A DNA stretch of 64,000 bases, from positions 1 to 64,000 of the forward strand of contig NZ_DASQCC010000085.1 of the NCBI RefSeq assembly GCF_035634895.1, written 5' to 3'. This stretch comes from Actinophytocola sp035634895. Its GTDB lineage: Bacteria > Actinomycetota > Actinomycetes > Mycobacteriales > Pseudonocardiaceae. The translations under genes were made by a program, and so were the position numbers. The notes beneath the pieces are model-generated. The model made no database searches. It saw nothing but the letters and a program-made list of their open reading frames with translations, and had not been told where the DNA came from. Within the stretch, counting starts at the first letter, position 1, and each line of letters opens with the position of its first letter. This document shows positions 40,962-48,659 of this stretch, piece by piece.

Positions 40962-41860
40962 CCGCCTCGACCGAACGGACGACGACGGTCCTGCGGCCGA
41001 CGCCGCCGTTCGACTTCGCCGCCTCCCTCCGGTTCCTGAGCCAGTTCCCGGCCACCCGCGGCGAGCAGGTGCTGGGCGATCAGTTGCTGGCCAAGGCGTT
41101 CCGCCTCGCCGGTCGTACCGTGGGCGTCCGGGTCACCGGGCGGGACGACGCGGGCGCGCCCGTGCTGGACTGCGCGATGTACGCGTCCGCGCGGCTCGGC
41201 CAGGCCGCGTGCGACGCGGTCGCCGACCGCGTCGGCATGTTCCTCGGCATCCACGACGACCTGGGTGAGTTCTATCGCGTCGGCCGGGCCGATCCCGCGT
41301 TCGCACCGGTCGTGGACCGGCTGCACGGCTATCACCACGTCAAGTTCCCGTCACCGTGGGAGAACGTGTGCTGGGCGATCCTGGCCCAGCGGTGCCCCAT
41401 GCCGATCGCGCAGAGGATGAAGTTCGCCCTGGTCCATGCGTTCGACAGCGCGATCAACGTCGACGGCACCCGGTTGTGGCCGTTTCCGGAGCCGAGCCAG
41501 CTCCTGTCGAGGGGCCCCGCGGGGATCAACGAGCTGGTGGGCAACGAGCGGAAGGCCAAGTACCTCCTGGGAGCGGCCGCCGCGTACCAGGACGCCGACG
41601 AGGAGTTCCTCCGCACCGGCCCGATCGGCGAGGTCCGGGACTGGCTGCTGGCCATTCCCGGCATCGGCCCGTGGTCGGCCTCCTTCGTGCTGATCCGCGG
41701 CCTCGGCCGGATGTCGGACCTGCCGGCCGATCCCGCCATCGTGCGGGCGGCCTCGCGCGTGTACGGACGGTCGCTTTCGGACAGCGCGTTCGCCGCGCTC
41801 GCCGACCGCTACGGCGACTGGAAGGCGTACTGGGGACACTACTTGCGGGTGGTGTCGTGA
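40958..41860 (+). CDS. AlkA-type DNA-3-methyladenine glycosylase II (HhH-GPD)
   Basis: A 300-residue DNA glycosylase. AlkA_N-like start TPPFDFAASLRFLSQFP, middle DPAFAPVVDRLHGYHHVKFPSPWENVCWAILAQRC, helix-hairpin-helix LLAIPGIGPWSASFVLIRGL and catalytic Asp258 in DLPADPAIV. The C-terminal WKAYWGHYL matches the AlkA end. It excises alkylated purines to start base-excision repair. It overlaps KS-beta upstream (ATGA) and the AT downstream (TGATG), so it is expressed as part of the pathway. This suggests self-protection against a DNA-alkylating product. A primary-metabolism gene trapped in the operon is less likely. Confidence 0.9.
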   Translation: MTASTERTTTVLRPTPPFDFAASLRFLSQFPATRGEQVLGDQLLAKAFRLAGRTVGVRVTGRDDAGAPVLDCAMYASARLGQAACDAVADRVGMFLGIHDDLGEFYRVGRADPAFAPVVDRLHGYHHVKFPSPWENVCWAILAQRCPMPIAQRMKFALVHAFDSAINVDGTRLWPFPEPSQLLSRGPAGINELVGNERKAKYLLGAAAAYQDADEEFLRTGPIGEVRDWLLAIPGIGPWSASFVLIRGLGRMSDLPADPAIVRAASRVYGRSLSDSAFAALADRYGDWKAYWGHYLRVVS

Positions 41861-43074
41861 TGACGGCGTGGACGAGCCGGTTTCCCTGCCGGGATGAGGA
41901 TCTGCTCATCGTCGCGGCCGGCTCCCGGGACGCGCTGTCGTCCGCCGTCGACGCGCTCGCCGAGGGTGCGCACCGCCGGGAGACGGGGTCGGCCGCGGGG
42001 CCGTGGCGCGCCGCCTGCGTGGTCCCCCACGGTGACCCCGGATCACGACAGCTGCGGATGGCCGGCGAATGGCTGCGCGACGGCGTCGACTGGCGGCACC
42101 ACCCGCGGTCGGGCACCTTCCTGGGCAGGGCGCTGGCGCAACCCCGGGTCGGGTTCCTGTTCCCCGGACAGGGTTCGCCACCGCACGTCGACGGCGGGGC
42201 GTGGGCGCGCACCATGCCCGACGTGGCGGAGCTCTACGCCGAGGCGCGGCTGCCGGCGGCACAACCGTCCACACCGGACACGAGCGTGGCCCAGCCCGCG
42301 ATCGTCACCGCGGCCGTCGCCGGTCTGAGAACCCTTGCGGCGCACGGGATCGAGGCCGAGGTCGCGATCGGCCACAGCGTCGGCGAGCTGGCCGCGCTGT
42401 ACTGGGCCGGCGTGTGGGACGCGCGGACGGCACTCGACGTGGCAAGGGTCCGCGGCCGGCTGATGCGCGACCTCGGGCCCCGCGGCGCCATGGCGAGCCT
42501 GGCCGCCGGTCCCGCGCGGGTCGACACCCTGCTCGCCGCGTGCGCCGGGGTGTGGGTGTCCTGCCACAACGGCCCGGGCCAGACCGTGGTCGGCGGCACG
42601 GCCGCCGGCGTCGCGTCGGCCGTGGCCGCGGCGGGACGAGCCGGGCTCACCGCGACCACCCTGCCGGTGGCACAGGCGTTCCACACCCCGTTGATGTCGT
42701 GGGTGGCCGACCCGTTCGGCGCCTACCTGGGACTGCGCCGCCTCGGGTCACCGCACGGCAGGGTGATCTCCACCGTGACCGCGCGCGTCGTCGAACCGGA
42801 CACCGACCTGCGAGCCCTGCTGACCGAGCAGATGACCGCTCCGGTCCGGTTCGCCGAGGCACTGTCGGCGGCCGAGGCGGACCTGTGGATCGAGGTCGGT
42901 CCTGGCCGGGTCCTGACCGGCCTGGTCACCCGCGGCGCGTCCCGCGCGGTCGCACTCGACGCCGGCGCCCCGACCACGCGCGGCCTGCTGGCCACCCTGG
43001 CCGCCGCGTTCTGCGTGGGTGTCGACTGGAAGATGCCGTCCACGGAGCCCGGGCGGCACGACGGTGGCCTGTGA
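41860..43074 (+). CDS. Discrete malonyl-CoA:ACP acyltransferase-like protein
   Basis: A 404-residue protein. An N-terminal ~90-residue extension (CRDEDLLIVAAGSRDALSSAVDAL..., similar to the KAL linker before AT domains of modular PKSs) precedes an AT domain: FPGQGS at 101-106, catalytic Ser173 in GHSVGELAAL, Arg in RVRGRLM and His275 in AQAFHTPLM. The xAFH motif favours malonyl rather than methylmalonyl (YASH) substrates. The C-terminal VGPGRVLTGLV is typical. Most type II systems borrow FabD; a dedicated AT suggests special starter loading or editing. Last gene of the operon. Confidence 0.87.
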   Translation: MTAWTSRFPCRDEDLLIVAAGSRDALSSAVDALAEGAHRRETGSAAGPWRAACVVPHGDPGSRQLRMAGEWLRDGVDWRHHPRSGTFLGRALAQPRVGFLFPGQGSPPHVDGGAWARTMPDVAELYAEARLPAAQPSTPDTSVAQPAIVTAAVAGLRTLAAHGIEAEVAIGHSVGELAALYWAGVWDARTALDVARVRGRLMRDLGPRGAMASLAAGPARVDTLLAACAGVWVSCHNGPGQTVVGGTAAGVASAVAAAGRAGLTATTLPVAQAFHTPLMSWVADPFGAYLGLRRLGSPHGRVISTVTARVVEPDTDLRALLTEQMTAPVRFAEALSAAEADLWIEVGPGRVLTGLVTRGASRAVALDAGAPTTRGLLATLAAAFCVGVDWKMPSTEPGRHDGGL

Positions 43075-43148
43075 CCCACCGGGCGCCGGTTTCGTGATGG
43101 CGCAAGGCATTCGAGACAGCGGGCGTGCCCGGCGGTCGCTTCGTGCGG

Positions 43149-43601
43149 CTACCGCTCGGACTCGCCCGCGTCGAGCTCGGCCTGGTTGCGCATGAGCAGG
43201 TCCATGTCCACGCCGGTGGTGGCCAGCTGTGCCACAGCGCGTTCGACGGCGCTCACCAGTGGCTCCAGGTCGGCCCCGCCGGTGGCGCCGGGCGCGGCCG
43301 ACAACGCGACCAGCTGCTGGTCGAGCTGCTGGATCTGCTGCTCGATGGTGACCCGCTGCTCGATCGACGCCGCGTCGCCCATCGGTTGCGCGTCCAGCGA
43401 TCGAGCCGCCGCGGCCAGCCTTCTGTGCAGCTTCGCCTCGGGGGAGTGCGCGCCCGCCCACTCCCGCGGCGCGTCCGGCGCGAGGCCCGGACCGCCGGTC
43501 CGCGCCTCGAACTGACGCTTTCCCTTGCGTGCCAACGCGATGGCGAACCCCGCCACCGCGACGACGACCACCAGGATGATCACCAGGAGCACAGTTCCCA
43601 C
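43149..43601 (-). CDS. Single-span membrane protein (YdjH-like position)
   Basis: A 150-residue protein with an N-terminal transmembrane helix (MGTVLLVIILVVVVAVAGFAIAL), a basic stop-transfer, then a soluble helical region likely to form coiled coils (SIEQRVTIEQQIQQLDQQLVAL). The GTG at 43601 lies one base after the zinc-ribbon gene's stop, so it is third in the SPFH operon. Its place corresponds to YdjH in the B. subtilis ydjGHI genes, but sequence similarity cannot be judged here. Confidence 0.7.
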   Translation of the reverse strand: MGTVLLVIILVVVVAVAGFAIALARKGKRQFEARTGGPGLAPDAPREWAGAHSPEAKLHRRLAAAARSLDAQPMGDAASIEQRVTIEQQIQQLDQQLVALSAAPGATGGADLEPLVSAVERAVAQLATTGVDMDLLMRNQAELDAGESER

Positions 43602-43602
43602 A

Positions 43603-45180
43603 TCAGCCTCCGCGTGACTGGTACAGCACCACGACGCCGATGATCACGACGACGGCGACCAGCACGGCGATCGCGACCTTGATCTTGCTGATCGGCCTGC
43701 GGCCCTGCACCTCGCCGGTCACACCGTTGATGCACACCTGGAACGGGCGGCCCTCGTAGATCACCGTCAGCAGCCAGATGGGCATCAGCAGGTACTTGAA
43801 CCGCATGTCGTACCAGTGGATGTCCTTCTGGTGCACCCGCTGCTGGTTGCCGCCGATGTCACGGCGGACCGTGCGGTCGATCTCCTCCTCCATCTGCTGG
43901 CGCGCGGGCTCGAAGCACTGCTCCGCCGTGCGGTCGTAGGTCCGGCTCAGGTGTCCGGCGACGTACTCGGCCGAGTAGGGCCGCGCCCGCTCGGTCGGCC
44001 ACGGCTCCAGCTTGGCGACCTTGGCCTCGTCCAGCCCGGTGTTGCCGAGGACGGGCAGGTCGTCGAACATGTTGTGCACCCGGCCCCGCACGTGGGTCCA
44101 GCGGATGCGGGTCTCGGTGCGCTGGTTGTCCCCCGACCCGACGGTGACGGTGTAGGTCGTGCCGCGCTCACCGGCGTAGTCGGTGTCCGCGGACGCGTCG
44201 AAGGTGAAGTACGAGGCGTAGACGCTGGTGAACGAGCCGACCTCGCTGTACTTCTTGAACTCGCCCGGCGCGAACCAGCGGCTCTTGATCCACTTCTCCA
44301 CCACCTCGCGGGCGACCGGCTCGGCGACCTCGAACGGCAGCACCGCGTCCACGGGCAGCCGGTCCGGCGCGTCGTGGATGTCGTCGCGCTGGATGGGGGT
44401 GGCGCAGTACGGGCAGCGGGTGGCGGTCAGGGTGCCGCCGAAGGTGGTGTGCCCGCCGCAGTTCTGGCAGACGATCTCCTTCTCCGCGCCGGCCTGGACC
44501 ATCATCCGTGCCTGCTGGGTGTGCATCCTGCTGATGTCGTGTTCGACCACCGCGCGCCCGGCGTCCTCGATGATCGGCTGCTCGTTGCCGCAGCTGGGGC
44601 ACTTGAGCAACTGGGCGGCGATGTCGAACACCAGCTGCGCGCCGCACTGGTGGCACGGGTAGGTGCGGGTCTGCTCCGTGGTGTGCAGCGTCGCCCGCAG
44701 CACCTGCTCCTGCCTGGCCGGCGGCGGGCTCGCGGGCCGCGGCTGGCTCGGGAAGTAGCCCGGTTGGGGACCGCCGGGCAGCGGCGGTGGGCCTTGGTGC
44801 GGGGTGCCGGGCAGCGGCGGGGGGCCCTGGTACGGAACGCCAGGCTGTTGCGGAGGGCCGGGCAGTGGTGGCGGACCTTGGTGTTGGGTGCCGGGCAGTG
44901 GCGGCGGGCCCTGGTTCGGGCCGCCGGGCTGTTGCGGCGAGCCCTGCCACGGGCCATCCGGTTGCCGGGGCCATGGCTGGTTCGGCGGCCCTTGCTGCTG
45001 CGTTCCGGGCAGCGGTGGTGGGCCTTGGTGTGGGCTGCCAGGCTGTTGCGGCGGGCCCTGGTTCGGAGGGCCGGGCAGCGGTGGCGGGCCCTGCTGCGGC
45101 CCACCCGGTTGCCACTGCCGGGAGTGGTCCGGGCCGGGTAACGGCGGCGGGCCAGGAGGCAGCGGGGGAGGGCCGCTCAC
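43603..45180 (-). CDS. Proline-rich zinc-ribbon membrane protein (YdjG-like)
   Basis: A 525-residue protein. Residues 1-160 are low-complexity with about ten GPPPLPG units (QGPPPLPGTP-type). Two zinc ribbons follow: CHQCGAQ...LKCPSCGNEQ near residue 185 and CQNCGGH...TRCPYCAT near 240. Next a beta-rich region with VGSGDNQRTETRIRWTHVRG, then a C-terminal transmembrane helix (AIAVLVAVVVIIGVVVLY). GTG 45180 overlaps the SPFH gene stop (GTGA). Zinc ribbons plus a membrane anchor beside an SPFH gene resemble B. subtilis YdjG, which docks PspA at stressed membranes. The proline-rich head is extra. Confidence 0.8.
   Translation of the reverse strand: MSGPPPLPPGPPPLPGPDHSRQWQPGGPQQGPPPLPGPPNQGPPQQPGSPHQGPPPLPGTQQQGPPNQPWPRQPDGPWQGSPQQPGGPNQGPPPLPGTQHQGPPPLPGPPQQPGVPYQGPPPLPGTPHQGPPPLPGGPQPGYFPSQPRPASPPPARQEQVLRATLHTTEQTRTYPCHQCGAQLVFDIAAQLLKCPSCGNEQPIIEDAGRAVVEHDISRMHTQQARMMVQAGAEKEIVCQNCGGHTTFGGTLTATRCPYCATPIQRDDIHDAPDRLPVDAVLPFEVAEPVAREVVEKWIKSRWFAPGEFKKYSEVGSFTSVYASYFTFDASADTDYAGERGTTYTVTVGSGDNQRTETRIRWTHVRGRVHNMFDDLPVLGNTGLDEAKVAKLEPWPTERARPYSAEYVAGHLSRTYDRTAEQCFEPARQQMEEEIDRTVRRDIGGNQQRVHQKDIHWYDMRFKYLLMPIWLLTVIYEGRPFQVCINGVTGEVQGRRPISKIKVAIAVLVAVVVIIGVVVLYQSRGG
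44740..45178 (-). repeat. GPPPLPG coding repeat
   Basis: Imperfect coding repeats in the 5' part of the zinc-ribbon gene. Units of 7-14 codons are built on GPPPLPG with spacers rich in Q, P, G, H, T and N, and there are about ten copies. The sister SPFH gene carries two isolated copies (AGPPPLPGAQQ and AGPPPLPGASE) near its GYF_2 domain. The variation between units shows an old, diverged tandem expansion rather than a CRISPR or satellite. Confidence 0.8.
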
Positions 45181-46370
45181 GCGGTGCCACCCCGCTCCGA
45201 CGCGCCGGGCAGCGGCGGCGGCCCGGCCGGCGCGAACAGGGCGGCGAGGGCGGGTACGGCCTGTGCCGCGGCCCAGCCCGCCATGCCGTTCGCCCACACG
45301 AGCGTGGCGGGTGTGAGCTGCCCGCCCGCAACGAAAGGACGCAGCTGGTCGGGCGTGTACGGCCCAGCCGCGGCCCCGTTGATCTCGACATGGAACTGCT
45401 GGGCGCCGGGCAGCGGCGGCGGCCCGGCGGGCGGCGCGGCCTGCTGGTACTGAGCCTGCTGGTGCGGGGCCTGCTGGTACTGCTGCGTGCCGGCGGCCAT
45501 CATGTTGCCCATCTGCTGGCCGAGGGCCATGCCGAGGCCGGCGCCCATCATGCTGCCAGCCCCGCCGCCCTCGTTGTGTGCGGCGGCGACCATCGCCTCG
45601 GCGGCGGCGCCCTGCTGGAGGCGGTCCATCGGGCCGACGTTGTCGAGGTAGCGGGCCTGCTCGACGCCGCGGGCCACGCCGCGGGTCATCGCCTGGGTGA
45701 CCTCCTCGGGCAGGGTGATCGTCATGACGATGTCGTCGATCCGGAGTCCGAACTCGTCGTCGACCCGCTCCTGGACGTACTCCTTGAGCTTGCCGGCCAG
45801 CTCGGTCTGGCGGCCCTGCAGGTCGATCACGCCGAGCCTGGTCTCGAGGACCATGTCGGCGAACGCCTGGCTGATCACCCGGCGTAGCAGCTCGGCGATC
45901 TCCTCGGTGGACACCGAGGAGTCGGTGCCGATGACCTCCCGCAGGAAGATCTCCGGGTCGGCGATGCGCAACACACAGAGCCCGTTCGCACGGACCTGCA
46001 CCATCGTGAAGTCGGGGTCACGTACCGTCACCGGGGATGGGGTGCCCCAGCGCAGGTCGGTGACCGGACGGGTGTTGATGAAGTAGACCTCGCTGCGGAA
46101 TGGGCTGCGGAACCCGTGCGACCACCCCTGCAGGGTCGACAGGATGGGCAGGTTCTCGGTGACCAGCTCGTAGTGACCGGGGCCGAACTGGTCGGCGAGC
46201 TGGCCGCGGTAGACGAACACCGCCCGCTGTCCCTCGCGGACGATCAGCTCCGCGCCGTTCTTGATCTCGTTCTCGTAGCGCGGGAAGCGCCAGGCGAGCG
46301 TCGACCGGCTGTCGTCGAACCATTCGATGATGTCGACGAGCTCACCCTTGAGCTTGGCGATGATCCCCAT
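45177..46370 (-). CDS. SPFH-domain protein with C-terminal GYF_2 domain (YdjI-like)
   Basis: A 397-residue protein. The SPFH/band-7-like domain spans about 20-265 (LAWRFPRYENEIKNGAELIVREGQRAVFVYRGQLAD, RSEVYFINTRPVTDLRWGTPSPVTVRDPDF, GLRIDDIVMTITLPEEV). A Gly/Met/Gln-rich linker follows, then a GYF_2 domain at about 325-385 (FHVEINGAAAGPYTPDQLRPFVAGGQLTPATLVWANGMAGWAAAQ). ATG 46370 has AAGGACAGGG upstream. SPFH proteins assemble on membranes; the relative YdjI works with YdjG/YdjH in B. subtilis envelope-stress responses. It heads the three-gene operon. Confidence 0.88.
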   Translation of the reverse strand: MGIIAKLKGELVDIIEWFDDSRSTLAWRFPRYENEIKNGAELIVREGQRAVFVYRGQLADQFGPGHYELVTENLPILSTLQGWSHGFRSPFRSEVYFINTRPVTDLRWGTPSPVTVRDPDFTMVQVRANGLCVLRIADPEIFLREVIGTDSSVSTEEIAELLRRVISQAFADMVLETRLGVIDLQGRQTELAGKLKEYVQERVDDEFGLRIDDIVMTITLPEEVTQAMTRGVARGVEQARYLDNVGPMDRLQQGAAAEAMVAAAHNEGGGAGSMMGAGLGMALGQQMGNMMAAGTQQYQQAPHQQAQYQQAAPPAGPPPLPGAQQFHVEINGAAAGPYTPDQLRPFVAGGQLTPATLVWANGMAGWAAAQAVPALAALFAPAGPPPLPGASERGGTA

Positions 46371-46675
46371 CCCTGTCCTTCCCACGAACACCTGCAACGC
46401 GCCGAAGTCTAGGTCGAAACACCACGGCAGAGCCGGGAGATCGGCTGTTTTACCGCCCGATCGGGCACCGCGTCTCCCCACGGTCCGCACACCGGCACGC
46501 CCGGTGACGGGTCGCCGCCCCCACACCGCCCACGGCCTGGCGCGCCGGCCCCGGGTGCGAGGACGAGTGGACGAAACCCGAGACATGATTCCTCGGATGT
46601 CTTGACACCGGCGTCGCCCCGTCACTTCTCTGATATCAGGCGAATCCTGGGCACTCGATGGCGAGGAGATCAGGC
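46371..46675. other. Divergent intergenic region
   Basis: 305 bp between the SPFH operon and the SGNH hydrolase gene, with no credible gene. A TTGACA at 46602-46607 and a perfect CTGATATCAG palindrome at 46630-46639 lie upstream of the SGNH start and may be promoter and operator elements. On the minus strand a TAGACT box near 46410 could serve the SPFH gene. None is strong. Confidence 0.35.
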
Positions 46676-47782
46676 ATGCGGTGGACCCTTCGGCGGCTGG
46701 GTACCGCCGCGCTCGGTGTAGTTCTCGCGGTCGGGGTGAGCGTCGGCGTGTCCGCGCCCGCGCAGGCCGAGTCCAACGGCGGCGTGCGTGTCATGCCGCT
46801 CGGCGACTCCATCACCGACGGCTACAACGTGCCCGGCGGCTACCGGATCAACCTGTGGCAGCGCATGGCGTCCGGCGGCTACACGGTCGACTTCGTCGGC
46901 TCGGGCTTCAACGGGCCGAACAACCTCGGCGACCACGACCACGAGGGCCACTCGGGCTGGCGCATCGACCAGCTCGACGCGAACATCGTCGCCTGGCTGG
47001 GCTCCAGCACGCCGCGCACGATCCTGCTGCACATCGGCACCAACGACATGAACCAGAACTACGACGTCGCGAACGCCCCGGCGCGACTGTCCGCGCTGAT
47101 CGACAAGATCCGCGCCAACGCGCCCACCGTGGAGCTGTTCGTCGCGCAGATCACCCCGGAGAGCGACCCGACGCTGGAAGCACGCGTGAACTCCTACAAC
47201 GCCGCGATCCCCGGCATCGTCGCGCAGAAGGGTTCGATGACCCACCTGGTCGACATGCACTCGGCGATCACCACCGCCGACCTGGCCGACGGCGTGCACC
47301 CCACCGCGGGCGGCTACGACAAGATGGGCGCACGCTGGTACTCCGCGCTGCAGTCCGTGCCCGGCAGCCTCGCCCCGTCGCTGCCACCGGTCGGCACCGC
47401 CGTGTCGCTGGTGAACCCCCAGTCGAACCGGTGCCTGGACGTCTCCGGCGTCAGCACCACCCCCGGCGCGCAGGTCCACATCTGGGACTGCCACGGCGGG
47501 GTGAACCAGCAGTGGACCCGCACCGCCGCCGGTGAGCTCCGCGTCTACGGCGACCGCTGCCTCGACGTCGACGGCAACGGGACGGCCAACGGGACGAAGA
47601 TCCAGATCTGGACGTGCAACGGCACCGCGGCCCAGCGTTTCACGTTCAACGCCAACGGTTCCGTCGTCGGGGCGGGCTCCGGCAAGTGCGTGGACGTGAC
47701 CTCCAGCGGCACGGTGAACGGCACGCTCGTCCAGCTCTACGAGTGCAACAGCACCGGCGCGCAGCGCTGGTCGGCGCGGTAG
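46676..47782 (+). CDS. Secreted SGNH/GDSL hydrolase with ricin-type lectin domain
   Basis: A 368-residue exported protein. ATG 46676 is preferred for its GAGGAG site over ATG 46658. Signal peptide to about residue 32 (LGVVLAVGVSVGVSAPAQA). SGNH blocks: MPLGDSITDGY (Ser nucleophile), GWRIDQL, HIGTNDMNQ (Asn), and DGVHPTAGGYDKMG (Asp-His). A C-terminal ricin B/CBM13 module has QW-type repeats (SNRCLDVSGVST...QQWTR, GDRCLDVDGN, GKCVDVTSSG...AQRWSAR). Likely a carbohydrate esterase such as an acetylxylan esterase, anchored to polysaccharide by the lectin. Stands alone. Confidence 0.92.
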   Translation: MRWTLRRLGTAALGVVLAVGVSVGVSAPAQAESNGGVRVMPLGDSITDGYNVPGGYRINLWQRMASGGYTVDFVGSGFNGPNNLGDHDHEGHSGWRIDQLDANIVAWLGSSTPRTILLHIGTNDMNQNYDVANAPARLSALIDKIRANAPTVELFVAQITPESDPTLEARVNSYNAAIPGIVAQKGSMTHLVDMHSAITTADLADGVHPTAGGYDKMGARWYSALQSVPGSLAPSLPPVGTAVSLVNPQSNRCLDVSGVSTTPGAQVHIWDCHGGVNQQWTRTAAGELRVYGDRCLDVDGNGTANGTKIQIWTCNGTAAQRFTFNANGSVVGAGSGKCVDVTSSGTVNGTLVQLYECNSTGAQRWSAR

Positions 47783-47819
47783 GCGACTCCTCGGCACGAC
47801 GTCACCGGCACCCCTTAAA

Positions 47820-47834
47820 GCAACGGATAGTTGC
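47820..47834. promoter_or_regulatory. Small dyad upstream of hydrolase-cupin pair
   Basis: GCAAC-GGATA-GTTGC, perfect 5-bp arms, 21 bp upstream of the hydrolase ATG. It overlaps a -10-like GATAGT (47826-47831). Placement suits a repressor site, possibly for the TetR protein encoded at 49081. Confidence 0.35.
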
Positions 47835-47855
47835 AATACGTGCTACGGTGCTGGC

Positions 47856-48659
47856 ATGAGCGAGACCGAAGGCCAGATCGAGGTCGGCCGGCTCTCCGTC
47901 GCCTACGTGGCGTCGGGTGCCGGCCAACCTGTGGTGCTTGTCCATGGTGGCGAGAGCAGCCGGCGCCAGTACGACCCGTTCCGGCCACTGCTGGGTCCCG
48001 GCATCCGGGCCATCGCCTACGACCAGCGCGATGTCGGCGACACCGTGGCCGATCCGGAGCCGTACACCATCTCGACCCTGGCGCGGGACTGCGCCGGCCT
48101 GATCGAGGCGCTCGGCTACGAACGCGCGCACCTGATGGGTGCCTCACTGGGTGGCGCCATCGCGATGTACGTCGCGATCGAGCATCCGGAAAGGGTCGCC
48201 AGCCTGACGCTGGTCTCCGCGCCGCCGAGCGCGCCGGGCGACGTCGCCGAGAAGATCATCGCGATGAGCCCCGACGAGCGGGCGAAGTTCATGCTCGACG
48301 CGGTGATCTCACCCGAGGGACAACGCCGTGAGCCGGCTCTGGTGCACCAGGTGCAGTCCCTGCTGCGGGGCTCGGCGATGCTGAGCGAGCGGCGGCAGGA
48401 CGCGATCCGGACGCTTGACTGCGCGGACCGGTTGCCCGAGATCACCGCCCCGACCCTGGTGATCAACGGGACGGACGACCCGCTGGTGCCGGCCACGACG
48501 GCGGAGTTCGTCGCCGGGCAGATCCCCGGGGCGACCCTCGAGCTCATCGACGGCGGTCGTCACGGGCTCACCCTCGAACAGCGCGAGACGACCGCCGGGC
48601 TGGTGCGCCGGTTCGTGCTCGCACACGCACCAGACGAACCAGGAAGGGAGTCGGCATGA
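47856..48659 (+). CDS. Alpha/beta hydrolase
   Basis: A 267-residue hydrolase. Nucleophile elbow MGASLGG (Ser), oxyanion region VVLVHGGESSRRQYDPF, acid NGTDDPLVP and His in DGGRHGLT. The overall pattern (AIAYDQRDVGDT, ADPEPYTISTLARDCAGLIEALG) is like proline-iminopeptidase/AclR-type esterases annotated as alpha/beta hydrolases. It is coupled by ATGA overlap to a cupin gene. Probably degrades or activates a small lactone or ester; substrate unknown. Confidence 0.88.
   Translation: MSETEGQIEVGRLSVAYVASGAGQPVVLVHGGESSRRQYDPFRPLLGPGIRAIAYDQRDVGDTVADPEPYTISTLARDCAGLIEALGYERAHLMGASLGGAIAMYVAIEHPERVASLTLVSAPPSAPGDVAEKIIAMSPDERAKFMLDAVISPEGQRREPALVHQVQSLLRGSAMLSERRQDAIRTLDCADRLPEITAPTLVINGTDDPLVPATTAEFVAGQIPGATLELIDGGRHGLTLEQRETTAGLVRRFVLAHAPDEPGRESA

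Larger units (their letters stand above)
28181..43074 (+). other. Type II polyketide biosynthetic gene cluster (core extent)
   Basis: Fourteen-plus co-directional genes, nearly all joined by 1-14 base overlaps from 30873 onward. They include regulator, exporter, methyltransferase, P450, radical SAM enzyme, ACP, four SRPBCC cyclase-like proteins, PF04199 cyclase, flavoprotein, KS-alpha, KS-beta, DNA glycosylase and acyltransferase. KS-alpha/KS-beta/ACP defines a type II (iterative, dissociated) PKS. No ketoreductase, dehydratase or PPTase gene is present, so an unreduced poly-beta-ketone cyclised to aromatic rings is expected. The left boundary is taken at the LuxR gene and the right boundary at the AT, after which the strand switches. 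Confidence 0.85.

Noticed and set aside
28181..43074. Cluster considered as a highly reducing type II (polyene) PKS
   Set aside because: No ketoreductase or dehydratase gene is present, while several aromatase/cyclase-type proteins are.
44740..45178. Tandem repeats considered as a CRISPR or satellite
   Set aside because: Units vary in length and sequence, stay in the reading frame and encode GPPPLPG; no spacers or cas genes.
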